This document shows, piece by piece, positions 46,070 through 57,374 of a DNA stretch of 64,000 nt. The stretch comes from Buddleja alternifolia. Its lineage: Eukaryota > Streptophyta > Magnoliopsida > Lamiales > Scrophulariaceae. Position 1 is the stretch's first letter; each line of letters starts with the position of its first letter. The position numbers were made by a program, and so were the translations under genes. The stretch is from NCBI GenBank assembly GCA_019426215.1, contig CM033396.1:31539154-31603153 (forward strand), given 5' to 3'. The notes below the pieces were generated by a model that worked only from the letters and a program-made list of their open reading frames with translations, had not been told where the DNA came from and made no database searches.

Positions 46070-46622
46070 TGATCTGACCCTAATCGAATGACTAGGACTC
46101 ACAGTCTGGAATGATTAGAATCGCCCCTCGAGTATGAGAATAAAGTATTACGGCTGCACTCAATAGTTATTAAGTTACCTACGTACCTAATAAGGATCAA
46201 GCCTACGTAGTTCTATCTTAGGATTAATGTTCGGAATCGTACTCCTGAACGAATCTAGACTCCAATTTATATGTTTATAGGATCGTACTCCTCGGTCTAT
46301 AGACTCTTTGAGCATATACGAGGCTAATTCTTGAGCAAATACCTTTCTTTCGCCCCCCCCCCCCCCAAATGTTATGAGGGGGGTATTTATAGAGAACACC
46401 TTGTACCAACGGTTGTTGGGTGTTCATAGGATGTTGACAGGTGGCTACAATAGACGGTGGATGACTCGTTCTAGTGGGGTCGGGTCATGAAACGACCCGA
46501 CCCGATACTGTTACTTAGCGCGGACCTAGTCTAGTGATTTCGGTGTTTGGGTCTCCAGTGGGCCTAACTCTTCTTTCAACTGGACTTGGGCCTTGTGACA
46601 TAGTGTGTCATTTACTATATCA
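46070..46622 (-). repeat. 5' LTR of the Tat gypsy element
   Basis: 553 bp and nearly identical to 36396-36945. The C-run (about 46354-46367) is longer. The TATA-like GTATTTATAG at 46383-46392, on the minus strand, would drive the genomic RNA. Confidence 0.96.
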
Positions 46623-46850
46623 ACTATAAATTGCAGTAGTGGTGTAAAGTGAATTATCATTCACATAAATGTTTATTATATCTTGTTTAATACCAAAATG
46701 TACTTAACTATCAATTTAATTAAAAACTAATTTATTTAATGAAGCTAGCATTGGATCAATTTTGGGGTCACATTGAACTGAATTTGAATTTGTAGAGGGG
46801 AACAAGCACTATAAATTGCAATAGTGGTGTAAAGTGAATTATCATTTTAC
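46623..46850. repeat. ~188-bp tandem duplication in the split MULE-like element
   Basis: ACTATAAATTGCAGTAGTGG at 46623 recurs at 46811 (one change) with GTGTAAAGTGAATTATCATT after both. The block AATTTTGGGGTCA ... GAGGGGA also occurs left of the gypsy element (36346-36377), so the gypsy element entered within this duplicated region. Confidence 0.8.
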
Positions 46851-47045
46851 GTAGATCATGGACATTTTTCTCCATTAATATATTCAGAGAGTGTTTGAAG
46901 ATTTTTTTTATTTTACTTTTTTTTTTTGGGCAAATGAGGGAGGTATTTCAAAGGTTTGTATATTCTAGAGGGAGGAGGATGTTTGATGGCTTCCCTATGG
47001 TATAGAGGGCGAAATGAATTTTTACCCTAAAACTTATGATTTCCT

Positions 47046-48013
47046 TCATTTAGAGAGTGCTTGGGCTAAAATTCTTACATTTTATAAGATGTTTTTAAAA
47101 GTTGTAAACTGTTGAATCTTATTCTAAAAATAAGTTTAAAATTTGGATAAAATAGGATTGGCACATATAAGATGTTAGTACGGTAACTTCGTGATTAAGA
47201 TGATTAATAAGGAGCATATAAGTCAAACTTAAGGGGTTTATTGAAATCTTGAGTCCTTAAAAAAAGGTTGGGATCTCCCTACTAATTTTAAAAAGTTTAT
47301 AAGCTTCTATAAATCAAATTCATTAATAAATCAAATACTAAAAAATAAAAATGATTGATAAACTATCATTAGTTAATAGTAGAAGTAGATATAAAAAACT
47401 TAATTTCTTATTTGAAAAATTATTGATAACTATTTATCTTGAATTTTAAATTCAACTATCTATATATAGTATTTATTAAGGCTCAAGACTTTAGAGTAAT
47501 TATTTAACTTTGGTTTATCAAATATGTGTGAACTTAAATACCCATGAATATATGTAAGACTTGAAGATAAAAGGGACTTAAGGGTGTAAATTAAATAGTT
47601 AAACTAAAATCTACGGTTGTGCAAAAGAATGGTGATTGATATTTTTAGGATGCTGATAATGCCAGAGCAAATTTTCTCTAATCCCCATTTTGCAATTTCT
47701 CTCTTACAATTGTTTAACTGATTTTTTTATAGTAAATTGGTTATATATACACAACATGAGTATCATATATTATAATTTACATTCAACTTATGATTATTAC
47801 GATCGATTAACATTTATTAAGAAAATAGGAAAAAACTCACTTGTTGAGAGCAGTAGAATCCAAAAAGATAGTATGTTTTACCACTAATTTAACTATACAT
47901 TTTAGTTTTTTTCATGTAGAAAGAAATTGCCCACTTGCGTAAAAATAAATATTGCATAATTAATCACAATATACATGATTTGTATATATAAAACAAATTC
48001 TTTTAGCGACATT
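47046..48013. other. AT-rich intergenic DNA
   Basis: ACATTTTATAAGATGTTTTT near 47078 and AGTTTATAAGCTTC near 47290 resemble inner motifs of the MITE at 52551-52790, so an old relative may be buried here. No gene is visible. Confidence 0.4.
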
Positions 48014-48021
48014 GAAGAAAA

Positions 48022-48413
48022 CAGGGACGGAGCCGGGGCGGGGGGGGGGGGTGCGGTCGCCCCCCTCAATTTTGAAAAATTATTTTTTTACTTTACAAAA
48101 TTTTTGATATTTGGATTTCGCCGCCCTTAAAATCGAAAAATATCATGTTTTTTCCCTTTATTTTGAGTTCGCCCCCCCCTAAACCCAAAATTCTGGCTAT
48201 AACGAAAGAGATATAAAAGTATAAAGTATATCAAAAATTGTAATTGAACCTAGTTTCTTATTATATTTTCCTCCACAAATATAGCTTACCGTACCGCGAG
48301 GGCCAAGCCCCCCGCACCCCCCTTTCACTCCTTCAATTATTTGCCAAAAAAAATGTATATCTATATCACAACAATTTCGCTTCCCCTCATTCAAATTCCT
48401 ATTTCCGTCCCTG
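48022..48413. mobile_element. hAT-like non-autonomous element, 392 bp
   Basis: Ends CAGGGACGGAGCC (left) and TTCCGTCCCTG (right) give a perfect 10-bp inverted repeat CAGGGACGGA, the classic hAT terminus. Flanks GAAGAAAA (48014-48021) and GAAGGAAA (48414-48421) match at 7 of 8 positions, the hAT duplication length. The interior has long G and C runs and no transposase. Confidence 0.85.
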
Positions 48414-48421
48414 GAAGGAAA

Positions 48422-48743
48422 GAAGTTCTTTGTCCATCCGATACTATATGAATAATATTTCTTAACTTTCATTATGGATACATAACGTATTTGAAATAAC
48501 TTGTTCAAAAAAAAAAAGTATTTATAATAACTACGTCAATTACATGATTGCAGCTAAAAAGAAATAATTTGTAAACATATTAGGAAGATTAGAACTCATT
48601 GTAACATTTTTCAATACGCGTTACGGCGTGTCCAGGCGGGGTGGACCACTGACTAGCCAACAAAGTCTAATACTTTTCGCCTACCTCTTTTTTTGTATTT
48701 TCTATAAGTTGGACCTACCGACCTCTTTACGACAAAATATATA
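48422..48743. other. AT-rich intergenic DNA
   Basis: No frame, repeat or RNA gene recognised. Confidence 0.5.
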
Positions 48744-48752
48744 GTAATAGTT

Positions 48753-49227
48753 GGGAAAAATTATTTTTTAATCCGTGAATTTGACTTTTTTAGTGTTTTA
48801 GTTCTTTAAGTTAATGTATTACAAAATTGATTCCTTTTTTTTAGATTTTTTATAATTTTAGTCCTTTTATATTTATAAAATTGATAAATTTAATTCGTGA
48901 AATAGTCTCCACAATTAAATCAGGTCCAACATGCTTCCGAAATAAAATTTGACTTTCATAACTTCATATCTTTGCTTGACTATTGTATCACCGGATATTC
49001 CAAGTCCTCGTTTTTATAGATTAGATCATCTTCCGAATAACATTTTGAGGGGGACTGTGCATTTTGAGGAGGACTATACCATGGATTAAATTTAGCAATT
49101 TTGTAAATACAAAAGGACTAAAATTACAAAAAGTTCGAAAGATAACGGACCAATTTTGCAATACGTCAACTTAAAGGACTTAAACGCAAGGGAACCTAAA
49201 TTAACGGACTAAAAAAATAATTTTCCC
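48753..49227. mobile_element. MULE-like non-autonomous element with long inverted repeats, 475 bp
   Basis: The left end GGGAAAAATTATTTTTTAAT is mirrored on the right (inverse GGGAAAATTATTTTTTTAGT), and similarity continues for roughly 150 bp on each side, so the element is largely a foldback. Flanks GTAATAGTT (48744-48752) and GTAATAGTA (49228-49236) match at 8 of 9 positions. No coding. Confidence 0.8.
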
Positions 49228-49236
49228 GTAATAGTA

Positions 49237-50365
49237 GTAATATATATATTTAAACCGAAAAATCAGAGGCAAAACATTCATCATCGTTTACTAGGTCCTT
49301 TTTTTGTTTGAGGGAGTTTACTTTCTCCTTTTGTCAATCATCATTACATTAAAAGATTTGATGGAAAGAAGACCAACAGAAAAATCAAAACCAAAGAGTA
49401 ACTTCGTCAAGCTTGATTTCTTTAATAATAATAATAATAGTAAATTAACGTTGGGCTAATTACTTATCTCTTTTAGGAGCTTCTCATATTTGAAATTTCA
49501 GGATATATAATCACAAGAAATCTAAATAATAAGACCAAGCGAATCTGTCCAAATGCTCTTTTACTAATCTCTTTTTCAAAGTTTGATCAAATCCCTAAGA
49601 ACTTTTCATATACTAGTATATTTATTGGTAGGAAAAGTCTAAGCCAAATCAAATTTTGGTGAATCTGTTTTACCACGTGATAATGTTGATCGACCTAATT
49701 TTAAGAAGTAACCAGAGACCCTATACACTTAAGTTCATTGTATATTGCATGATCCAAGTGTTTTTATTAGACTTATACACCACCCTATCTGATTTGTGAC
49801 CTCAAAATGATAGACATAGGTCACGGGACATGGTCCTCAAAGATAACAAAACATTTTCAAAGATAACAAAACATTAATTTTAGAGATTTGTACGTCATGT
49901 AAATTGTATAACTGTAACGAAGCAAGGACAAACTATCTATAACCCCAACAAATACTCATCCATGTAATTGTGTTTTTGGAACTAATGAACTTGCATGGAT
50001 ATCTTTACGATTGTAGCAACTTTTGATGTGTAAACCATTAGAGGATTATTAGTAGGGTAATCCTCAGTCACTTTGACCTTTTTTTTTTTTTTTTATTTCA
50101 TTTCGAGTAGTTTCATTTTTTGAAGACAACTGTTCATTACTGAATCAAATTTCAAAACAAATCGTGATCGACCTTATAATTCAGACCCAAATCCAGTGAT
50201 AATTATTGAATTTAATCAAATATAATTTTGGCTAAAAATATTCCCTTATTTGGTATAGTTTAGTTGGTGGTTCGAGATAGGTCAACATTATGCCTTGAAA
50301 CATTTTACTTCAATTGGTCAAGACACAATGGACCGGACCGAAATCTAAATCTTGACAAGTTAGTG

Positions 50366-50404
<39 letters not shown>

Positions 50405-51448
50405 TCAACCTGGAAACGCAGTCGAATTCACCTACCACTCCTCTTAAATTCGACCTAACTTTTATTGGAGTATTCAAATTGTTCAAGAATTTCAACATGA
50501 AATTAAATGAACTACTTTGGCTATGATATATAAGTAATTAACTACAAACTTATACATTAAGTAAAATAGGTAATTAACAACAAACGCAAAATATTAAGTA
50601 AAATAAATTAAAATTAAGAACTCCATACAACAAAAATAAAGAATGCAAGTACTGATATAATAAATTATAAGATTATAAAACTGAAAGGAAAGAATAGCAC
50701 AAGGAGGGTATATTTTATTTTACAATGGATGAAAATTGTGTTCTAAAATCATAATGACATTTTGTTCCATTATTCAACCAAAAGAGAGAGAGAGAGATTG
50801 TAGTGCCATTATCTGATTTAATTGTGCAAACATCAATACCCATAACAATATATTATTGAGAAAGATGTTACCTTGAAATGGGGAGTTTCGAGACCCTAAA
50901 ACTAACGATATTGCATTTGAATTCCAAAATGAGCACTTATATATTTTATTAATAATTTCTTATTCCACTTATTAAGTAATTAATGATATATTTGAGCCTT
51001 GGGTATGGAAAGAATTCACAATGGGAGAGCTAACCCCACGCTTTTTGTGGATATTCCCGGCTTGAGCAGCATAAGGCTGACCGATAAGGTCAGGAGTCAG
51101 AACAACCGTGGAAACCAAAAAAAGGAAAATGTAACTTTTTTATAAAAAAGAAACAACGAAAATATATTACTGAAATATATGTAATTAATCGAGCAGAGTA
51201 ATTAATCATGGACATATATTAATGTTTAAAAGTTGATTTTAAGTTTCTCTATACAGATTGTGTGTCTAAATCTTGTTTGATTATTAAGAGTTGAACACGA
51301 ATGAATTTAACAATAGAGAGCAACGTTTAATAGCTTAAAGTGTGAAATAATTAAAGCATTCAATTAGTTTTTAATATTAACGAACCAAACTTCTTTCAAA
51401 AAAAAAATAAAATAAAACGAACCAATTAAACTGAAAAAATTAGTTAAC
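49237..51448. other. AT-rich intergenic DNA with microsatellites and one exon-like relic
   Basis: A TA run lies at 50367-50400 and a short GA run near 50782-50795. At about 51009-51115 the base composition rises, and the minus strand reads VVLTPDLIGQPYAAQAG and KKRGVSSPIVNSFH without stops. That looks like a piece of a protein gene, but I do not recognise it and see no splice sites. Confidence 0.4.
50367..50400. repeat. (TA)17 microsatellite
   Basis: Perfect TA dinucleotide run. Confidence 0.97.
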
Positions 51449-51453
51449 ATAGA

Positions 51454-51677
51454 TGTTAAGATTAGGGGGTTTTATGTAATTAGTCAGGTCAATTATCTCT
51501 TTGACCAGATAGCCGTTGCCTTTTATGTATTTTTCTTTTTCTTCTATTTCCTTTATTAGGCGGTTAATTAGTTGATATAAATAGTTGTTAAGTTTGTTTT
51601 CCCATTCATTCATGTAAATCACTTTCAGATGAAATAATCTTCTATTTCCTTTTATATGAAATTTCAGTTTCTCTACA
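51454..51677 (+). repeat. 5' LTR of the third copia element
   Basis: 224 bp, TGTTAAGATTAGG ... TTTCTCTACA, with TATAAATA at 51576-51583. Confidence 0.94.
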
Positions 51678-51690
51678 TGGCACCAGAGCT
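51678..51690 (+). other. Primer-binding site of the third copia element
   Basis: TGGCACCAGAGCT starts directly after the LTR. It resembles the initiator tRNA-Met site TGGTATCAGAGC with two transitions. Confidence 0.75.
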
Positions 51691-51873
51691 ATGGTCTTGA
51701 ATTCTTGATGATTTACGGATCCTAGGGTTCCATAGTTGCAATCTTTTGTTCTCTCTAATCAATTTGGGGACTTGTATCATCCACGCGCAATTTTACTCGA
51801 TTCAATTAATCTGATTTCATTCCTGATTGATTTGTGTTTTTTTAATCCGTAATTTCTGTGTTTGTTTCTGGCT

Positions 51874-52976
51874 ATGGCGAAAATTGATGATCCTGCAGTA
51901 ACAAAGGATTCTGGAGCTTCATCAATGGCACTGAAGATAGATTTTCAAGATCCTCTTTTCCTTCATCGATCAGATACGCGAAACCTTGATTTGGTTGCGA
52001 AAATCTTCAAAGGATATGAAAATTATAAGGTGTGGAGTTGTGAGATGCAGGTTGCATTAGAAGCTAAGAATAAAATTGGATTTATTACTGGAGATTGTAA
52101 ACAACCAGATGCAGACTCTCTTCTCCTGCCGCATTGGAAGAGATGCAATGCCTTGGTGAAATCTTGGATCCACAGGTCAATTTCACGTAATTTAATACAT
52201 GGTGTGGTTTGTAATGATTCTGCATATATGATTTGGAAGGATCTAAAAGAGAGATTTAATAGAATTAATGGTGCAAGATTGTTTGCTTTATATAGACAAA
52301 TTAATACAACATCTCAAGGAACTAATAGTGTTACAGAATATTATTCAAAACTTATGTACCTTTGGGATGAGTATGAGTCTTTGATTTCATCACCTTCTAA
52401 GGAATTGAATAAGGAATATATTGAATGCTGCAGTCAGTTGAAAATGATACAGTTTCTCATGGGATTGAATGAGTGTTATAATAGTCTTAGGTCTCAAATT
52501 TTGATGATGTCACCACTACCTTCTCATAATCAAGTTTATTATATGATTAGGAGGGTGTTTGGCTAAGCTTATCCAAAACATCTTATAAGCTCTTACATCT
52601 TATAAGATGTTTAAAAAAATGTGGGGTTGGTTTTCTTTTTCAAAACAACTTATAAGACCCAAACATCTTATTTTTTGGTCTTATAAGCTGTTTTTAAAAA
52701 CAAATTACTAAACAAATTTATAGAGGTTATAAGCTCTAAAACATCTTATAAGATGTTTAAAAGAGCTTATAAGCATAGACAAACACCCTCTAGTAATGAT
52801 GAGGCTCAGAGAGGGATTAGTATACAGAACATTAAGAATGACACATCAGTGGCCTTTTTGAATAGTTCACAGATTGTAGCCAATAATGAGAAATATACTA
52901 TTGTGTGTGAACACTGCAATTTTACTAGACATACTAAGGAGAATTGTTTCAAGCTGCATAGATATCCACCAAATTG
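51874..52976 (+). pseudogene. Copia gag with zinc knuckle, split by a MITE
   Basis: The start is MAKIDDPAVTKDSG. The capsid domain has LVAKIFKGYENYKVWSCEM, AYMIWKDLKERFNRINGARL, VTEYYSKLMYLWDEYESL and FLMGLNECYNSLRSQIL. The MITE interrupts it at 52551-52790 after YYMI; without the MITE and one TAG the frame continues SNDEAQRGISI. The zinc knuckle CEHCNFTRHTKENC keeps CX2CX4HX4C. A TGA follows at 52975. Apart from the MITE the gag frame is nearly open. Confidence 0.88.
52551..52790. mobile_element. MITE, 240 bp, in copia gag
   Basis: The perfect 11-bp inverted ends are GAGGGTGTTTG (52551-52561) and CAAACACCCTC (52780-52790). The target duplication is TAG (52548-52550, 52791-52793). Joining the flanks through one TAG restores the gag frame, so the ends are exact. 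The interior is packed with CTTATAAG motifs and pairs with itself. The 3-bp duplication fits PIF/Harbinger (Tourist-like) or CACTA-related MITEs; hAT (8 bp) is excluded. Confidence 0.9.
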
Positions 52977-55900
52977 AAATAGAGGAAGGAGAGGTGGTAA
53001 AAGGGGTGGCAGAGGCAACAGTGGAAGAGGATTTTCTAACAGTCAAACTAATCATGTTTTTGTTTCTAAAGACAATGTATCTACAGGGAACATTACTGCA
53101 GATGCCTCTGGAAATTTGAACTACAATCCACCACCAACACTTACTCCTCAGCAATATAATCAATTGATGCAGCTAATAGGACACAATCCAACTGGTGCAG
53201 AACAATCCACTACTAGTACTTCTGCAATAGTGAATATGGCAGGTATGTCTATATCCCTTAACAATAAGATTTCTTATATTGCTAAGAATCAGAATGCCTA
53301 GATCATAGACACAGAAGGCAATCAACACATGATCAACAATGTATCTAATCTTGATCATGATTTTAGTCCATGTGCTCAATTAACCATTGTTAAATTACCA
53401 AATGGAAATATCAGTAAAGTTACACATATTGGCAAAGCTAAGTTGGGGACAGACTTATATCTTAAAAATATACTTTATGTCCCTTACTTCAATCATAATC
53501 TAATATCTGTTTCTAAGCTTGCAAAGGATAACAATGTCTTAGTAAGTTTTTATCCTACTTTTTACTTGATTCAGAGCACATGGAATGACATGATCAAGGG
53601 GATTGGTAAATTGAAGGATGGATTGTATTACTTACAGCCAGTCCCCAGTGATTTTGATAAAAATACTTTTGCTACTGTTTCTTATTCTTGTAATAAATCT
53701 GTTGATTCTGTGTCTTGTAATAACATAGCCAGTAACAATACAGCCAATGTTTGGCATAGAAGTTTTTGCCATGTATCATTTAGTATATTCAAGTACTTAC
53801 CTTATCTTGATGTAAACATTCATAAGAATGGTGTATTTTGTGATGTTTGCTCTTTGGCTAAACATTCTAGAGCTGTGTTTCCTAAGAAAAATGATTACGT
53901 CTCTCTTGTTTTTGATCTTTTACGTATAGATGTTTGGGGTCCTTATAAAGAAGAAACTTACAATCAGGAAAGATATTTCCTAACTATTGTTGATGATTTT
54001 TCTAGATCAACTTGGGCTTTTTTGATGAAGTATAGGACAAAGGTTATTGATATTCTTAGAAAATTTCTCAAATATGTGGAGACACCGTTTTGCTACTAAA
54101 GATAAACAAATTAGAACTGGCAATGCTTGGGACTTTTTTAGTAAAGAATGCAATGACTTGTTTTCTTCTCTTGGCATTGTTCATCAAAGCACATGTGTAT
54201 ACACCTCAACAAAATGGGATGGTGGAAAGAAAACATAGACATATTCTTAAGGTAGCTAGATCTCTTAAATTCCACTCTTATGTGCCTATGAAATATTTGG
54301 GTGAATGTATTCTTACTGCTATTTACATTATAAATAGAACCCCTAGTGGTAAAACACCATTTGATGTGTTATATGGTAAACAACCTGTTTATAATCATTT
54401 AAAGGTGTTTGGTTGCTTGTGTTTTGCCAAAATTTTACCTCAATTAGATAAATTTCAGCATAGATCAAAACCTTATGTCTTTATGGGTTATGCTGTGGCA
54501 CAGAAGGGTGATAAGCTTTTGGATTTGAGTACTAATACCTTCATGGTTTCTAGGGATGTGATATTCAATGAAAACATTTTTGGTTTTGTTGTTTCTAATA
54601 AGTTAAAAAACAGCAGTTCTCTAACCATGATCATAAGCTATATTATGAAGAATTCGTTATACTATTTTCTTCTACATAAAGATTGTCTTCTTCTGATTCT
54701 TTGTCTAATAATGATATTGTAGTTCATGATGTTGATCATCATGATCATACACATGATAATTCTTTTCATTCTAATAGTTCTGAAGAATTGCAGACTGCTT
54801 TGAGAATATCAGAGAGGACTCATAAAGCTCCATACAGGTCTCATGATTATGTTTCTCCTTTTATTAATACTTCTAATCATGTTACTATTCATCCTTTATC
54901 CGATTGCATCCAGTATAATGACATAAGTTCTAAGTACTATGCTTTTTTATCTGCAATATCCTAGTGAAACTATACCTCAAAATTACTATGAAACCAAGCA
55001 AAGTAAACATTGGCAACATGCTATGGATGTTGAGATAAGTGCTTTAGAAACTAATAAGACCTGGACCTTAGTTGATTTACCCCTTAATAAACAGCCTATA
55101 GGTTGCAGATGGGTGTATGCCATTAAGTATAAATCAGATGGCACTATTGACAGGTACAAGGCTAGATTAGTAGCTAAAGGGTATACACAGAGGGAAGGAA
55201 TAGATTACACAGATACTTTTTCACTTGTTGCTAAGTAGGTTATTGTGAGATTAATTATTTCTATTGCAGCTATGTTTGAATGGCCAATTTGGTAGATGGA
55301 TGTCACGAATGCTTTTTTGCAAGGTGACTTAAATGAAGAAGTTTACATGGCAGTTCCACAAGGGTTCAGTTATCTAGGTAAAGACTCCAAGGTTAAGGTA
55401 TAATGTAAACTACTCAAAAGTTTGTATAGCTTGAAACAAGCCTCTAGGTCATGGAATTGTAAATTTTCTGCAGCTATGGTGGATCATGGATTTAGGCAAT
55501 CAAAGAATGATTATTCTTTGTTTGTCAAATCCAGGGGAGTATCTTTCAAAAAACAAAAATCCAGGTGGAGTAGTATGGTTGTGTTATTGGTTTATGTGGA
55601 TGACATTCTTATTTGTGACAATGATACATCAATACTTTTCATACCTACAAAATGTAAATCTTACCTACAAAATACTTTTCATATGAAAGATTTAGGTGAG
55701 CTAATTTTTTTTATTTTTTGGGATTGAGATTGCTAGATCTAGAAAGGGAATAAGTATGTGTCAAAGAAAATATGTTTTGGAATTATTAACTGAAACTGGT
55801 ATGATTGGTGCTAAACCTTTAGGCATCCCTCTAGAACAAAATGTTTCTTTGACAGATACAAATAATATACAAGATGATCTTCCTATTGAAAATATTCCTT

Positions 55901-56541
55901 TTTATCAAAAGATATTGAGAAAACTGATCTATTTGTGCTTGACTAGGCCAGATATATGTTATTCTGTTCAGGTCCTAAGTCAGTTTATGCACATTCCAAG
56001 GAAGTCTTATTTTGAAGCCATGAATAGAGTCAGTCTTTTCATGCCATCTAGAACTAACTTGGAGTTAAATACTTTTTGTGATTCAGATTGGGTTTCATGC
56101 CCTATGTCAAGAAAGTCTCTCACAGGTTATGCAATAAAGTTTGGTGGCTCATTGGTTTCATGGAAATGCAAAAAACAAAGCACAGTATCAAGGAGCTCAG
56201 CAGAAACAGAATATAGGGCAATGGGAACTGCTACATGTGAAGTTTTTTGGATTTTAGCAGTTCTTAAAGATCTAAATATTCAAGTATATCTTCCAGTCAA
56301 TATGTATTCAGATAATAAATCTGCTATTCCGTTAGCAACAAATTCGGTGTTTCATGAAAGATCAAAGCATATTGAAGTTGATTGTCACTTCATAAGAGAG
56401 AAAATACAACAAGGATTAATTGTTACAAAGTTTATTCCTTCAATAGAGCAACCAGTAGGCAGCAGATGTCTTAACCAAAGCTTTAGGAAAGGCACAGTTT
56501 TAGTTTTTGATTGGCAAGTTTGGTGTCTTAAATTTATTTAA
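52977..56541 (+). pseudogene. Copia pol: protease, integrase, reverse transcriptase, RNase H (third element)
   Basis: The protease region near 53300 reads IIDTEGNQHM, where DTG is expected. GAG-pre-integrase has VWHRSFCHVSFSIF and FCDVCSLAKHSR. The integrase core has LLRIDVWGPY and IVDDFSRSTWAFL, then a frameshift near 54095, then RTGNAWDFF: the second catalytic Asp is Gly here. It then reads CVYTPQQNGMVERKHR, with the catalytic Glu kept. Reverse transcriptase spans 55000-55730 ([69 protein letters not shown]) with several stops. RNase H is at 56070-56500 (DSDWVSCPMSRKSLTGYA, SSAETEYRAMGTATCEVFW, YSDNKSAIPLATNSVFHER). Confidence 0.92.
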
Positions 56542-56550
56542 GACAAACTT

Positions 56551-56558
56551 GAGGGGAG
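56551..56558 (+). other. Polypurine tract of the third copia element
   Basis: GAGGGGAG directly before the 3' LTR start TGTTAAGATTAGG. Confidence 0.8.
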
Positions 56559-56815
56559 TGTTAAGATTAGGGGTTTTTATGTAATTAGTCAAGTCAATTA
56601 TCTCTTTGACCAGATAGCCGTTGCCTTTTATGTATTTTTCTTTTTCTTTTATTTCCTTTATTAGGCAGTTAATTTTTTTTTTTTGAAGCATTATTAGGCA
56701 GTTAATTAGTTGATATAAATAGCTGTTAAGTTTGTTTTCTCATTCATTCATGTAAATCACTTTCAGATGAAATAAACTTCTCTTTCCTTTTATATGAAAT
56801 TTCATCTTCTTTACA
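56559..56815 (+). repeat. 3' LTR of the third copia element
   Basis: 257 bp. It matches the 5' LTR except for about ten changes and a 33-bp insertion at 56675-56707 made of a T-run, GAAGC and a duplication of the flank. Confidence 0.94.
56658..56707 (-). mobile_element. Micro-retroinsertion in the 3' LTR (17-bp flanking duplication, oligo-T)
   Basis: TTATTAGGCAGTTAATT occurs at 56658-56674 and 56691-56707. Between them is only a T-run and GAAGCA. The 5' LTR has one copy and no insert, so it is a true insertion. A long direct repeat plus an A-tail (minus strand) is the signature of target-primed reverse transcription. Confidence 0.65.
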
Positions 56816-56820
56816 ATAGA

Positions 56821-57374
56821 TACATGAAGACCATGTTTGGAATACGAAGTTTAGCTTTAATCGTGGTTTATATAATATAACAATATTGAGGACAACTATT
56901 ATAGATATATAAATATATATATATATATATATATGTGTATATATATATATATTAAGGCTATATATGTTCTGGAATATCATTTTAGGGATCGAGGAAAACA
57001 GTGAGAAAAATATTTTTCTAGCTTCAAATTGTGTACTTAGATATTTTCATTTTCCTATCCATTCGTCTCACTGAAATTGTTGGTTTAAACATAACACAAT
57101 AGAATTCTACACGCATACACACCGTGCCTGCACACACGCATATCTACAGAATGGTTGGAAACTCGAATTTTTTAAAAGATTGAATTCTTATACTGAAAGA
57201 AAGTTGTTTTTGCCCACTGTATTATTGAGCATGCATGATATACTTAGTTAGTGGAAAACAAATGGACATGTTTGAACATTTTAAGGATTCAAATATATAG
57301 GATCAAAAATTAGCTTTAGCTAAACAACACAAAAGAAGTTTCCTCGAGCTCCCACTTTAAATATATATATATAT
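56821..57374. other. AT-rich intergenic DNA with TA microsatellites
   Basis: (TA)n tracts lie at about 56907-56951 and 57358-57374, the latter hosting the next element. No gene seen. Confidence 0.5.

Larger units (their letters stand above)
36396..46622 (-). mobile_element. Ty3/gypsy retrotransposon, Tat lineage, complete, with antisense extra gene
   Basis: Length 10,227 bp. LTRs at 36396-36945 and 46070-46622 are flanked by the perfect target duplication ACTAT (36391-36395, 46623-46627). In element sense: 5' LTR, primer site, gag, protease, reverse transcriptase, RNase H, a second RNase H, integrase, then an extra gene on the opposite strand, the polypurine tract and the 3' LTR. The second RNase H and the antisense gene are marks of the Tat group. 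The LTRs differ by about four substitutions and the length of a C-run, so insertion was recent. Gag-pol has only one stop and two 1-base frameshifts. Confidence 0.95.
35906..47036. mobile_element. MULE-like non-autonomous element (~0.9 kb) split by the gypsy insertion
   Basis: The left end GGGTAGAATTCATTTTACTC is mirrored on the right (inverse GGGTAAAAATTCATTTCGCC), with similarity continuing for about 100 bp. Flanks GAAAAATTA (35897-35905) and TAAAACTTA (47037-47045) match at 7 of 9 positions, the length made by Mutator-like transposases. Removing the gypsy element and its 5-bp duplication leaves about 900 bp without coding sequence. The part right of the gypsy element has a tandem duplication. 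Confidence 0.65.
51454..56815 (+). mobile_element. Third Ty1/copia element, complete with target duplication, degenerate
   Basis: Length 5,362 bp. LTRs at 51454-51677 and 56559-56815 are flanked by the perfect 5-bp duplication ATAGA (51449-51453, 56816-56820). Inside are a tRNA-Met-like primer site, gag, protease, integrase, reverse transcriptase and RNase H in copia order, and a polypurine tract. The LTRs differ at about nine or ten sites plus a 33-bp insertion in the right one, so this copy is older than the gypsy element. A 240-bp MITE has split gag. Confidence 0.95.

Noticed and set aside
48197..48508. 103-codon minus-strand frame
   Set aside because: It runs through the right end of the hAT-like MITE and its flank; chance frame.
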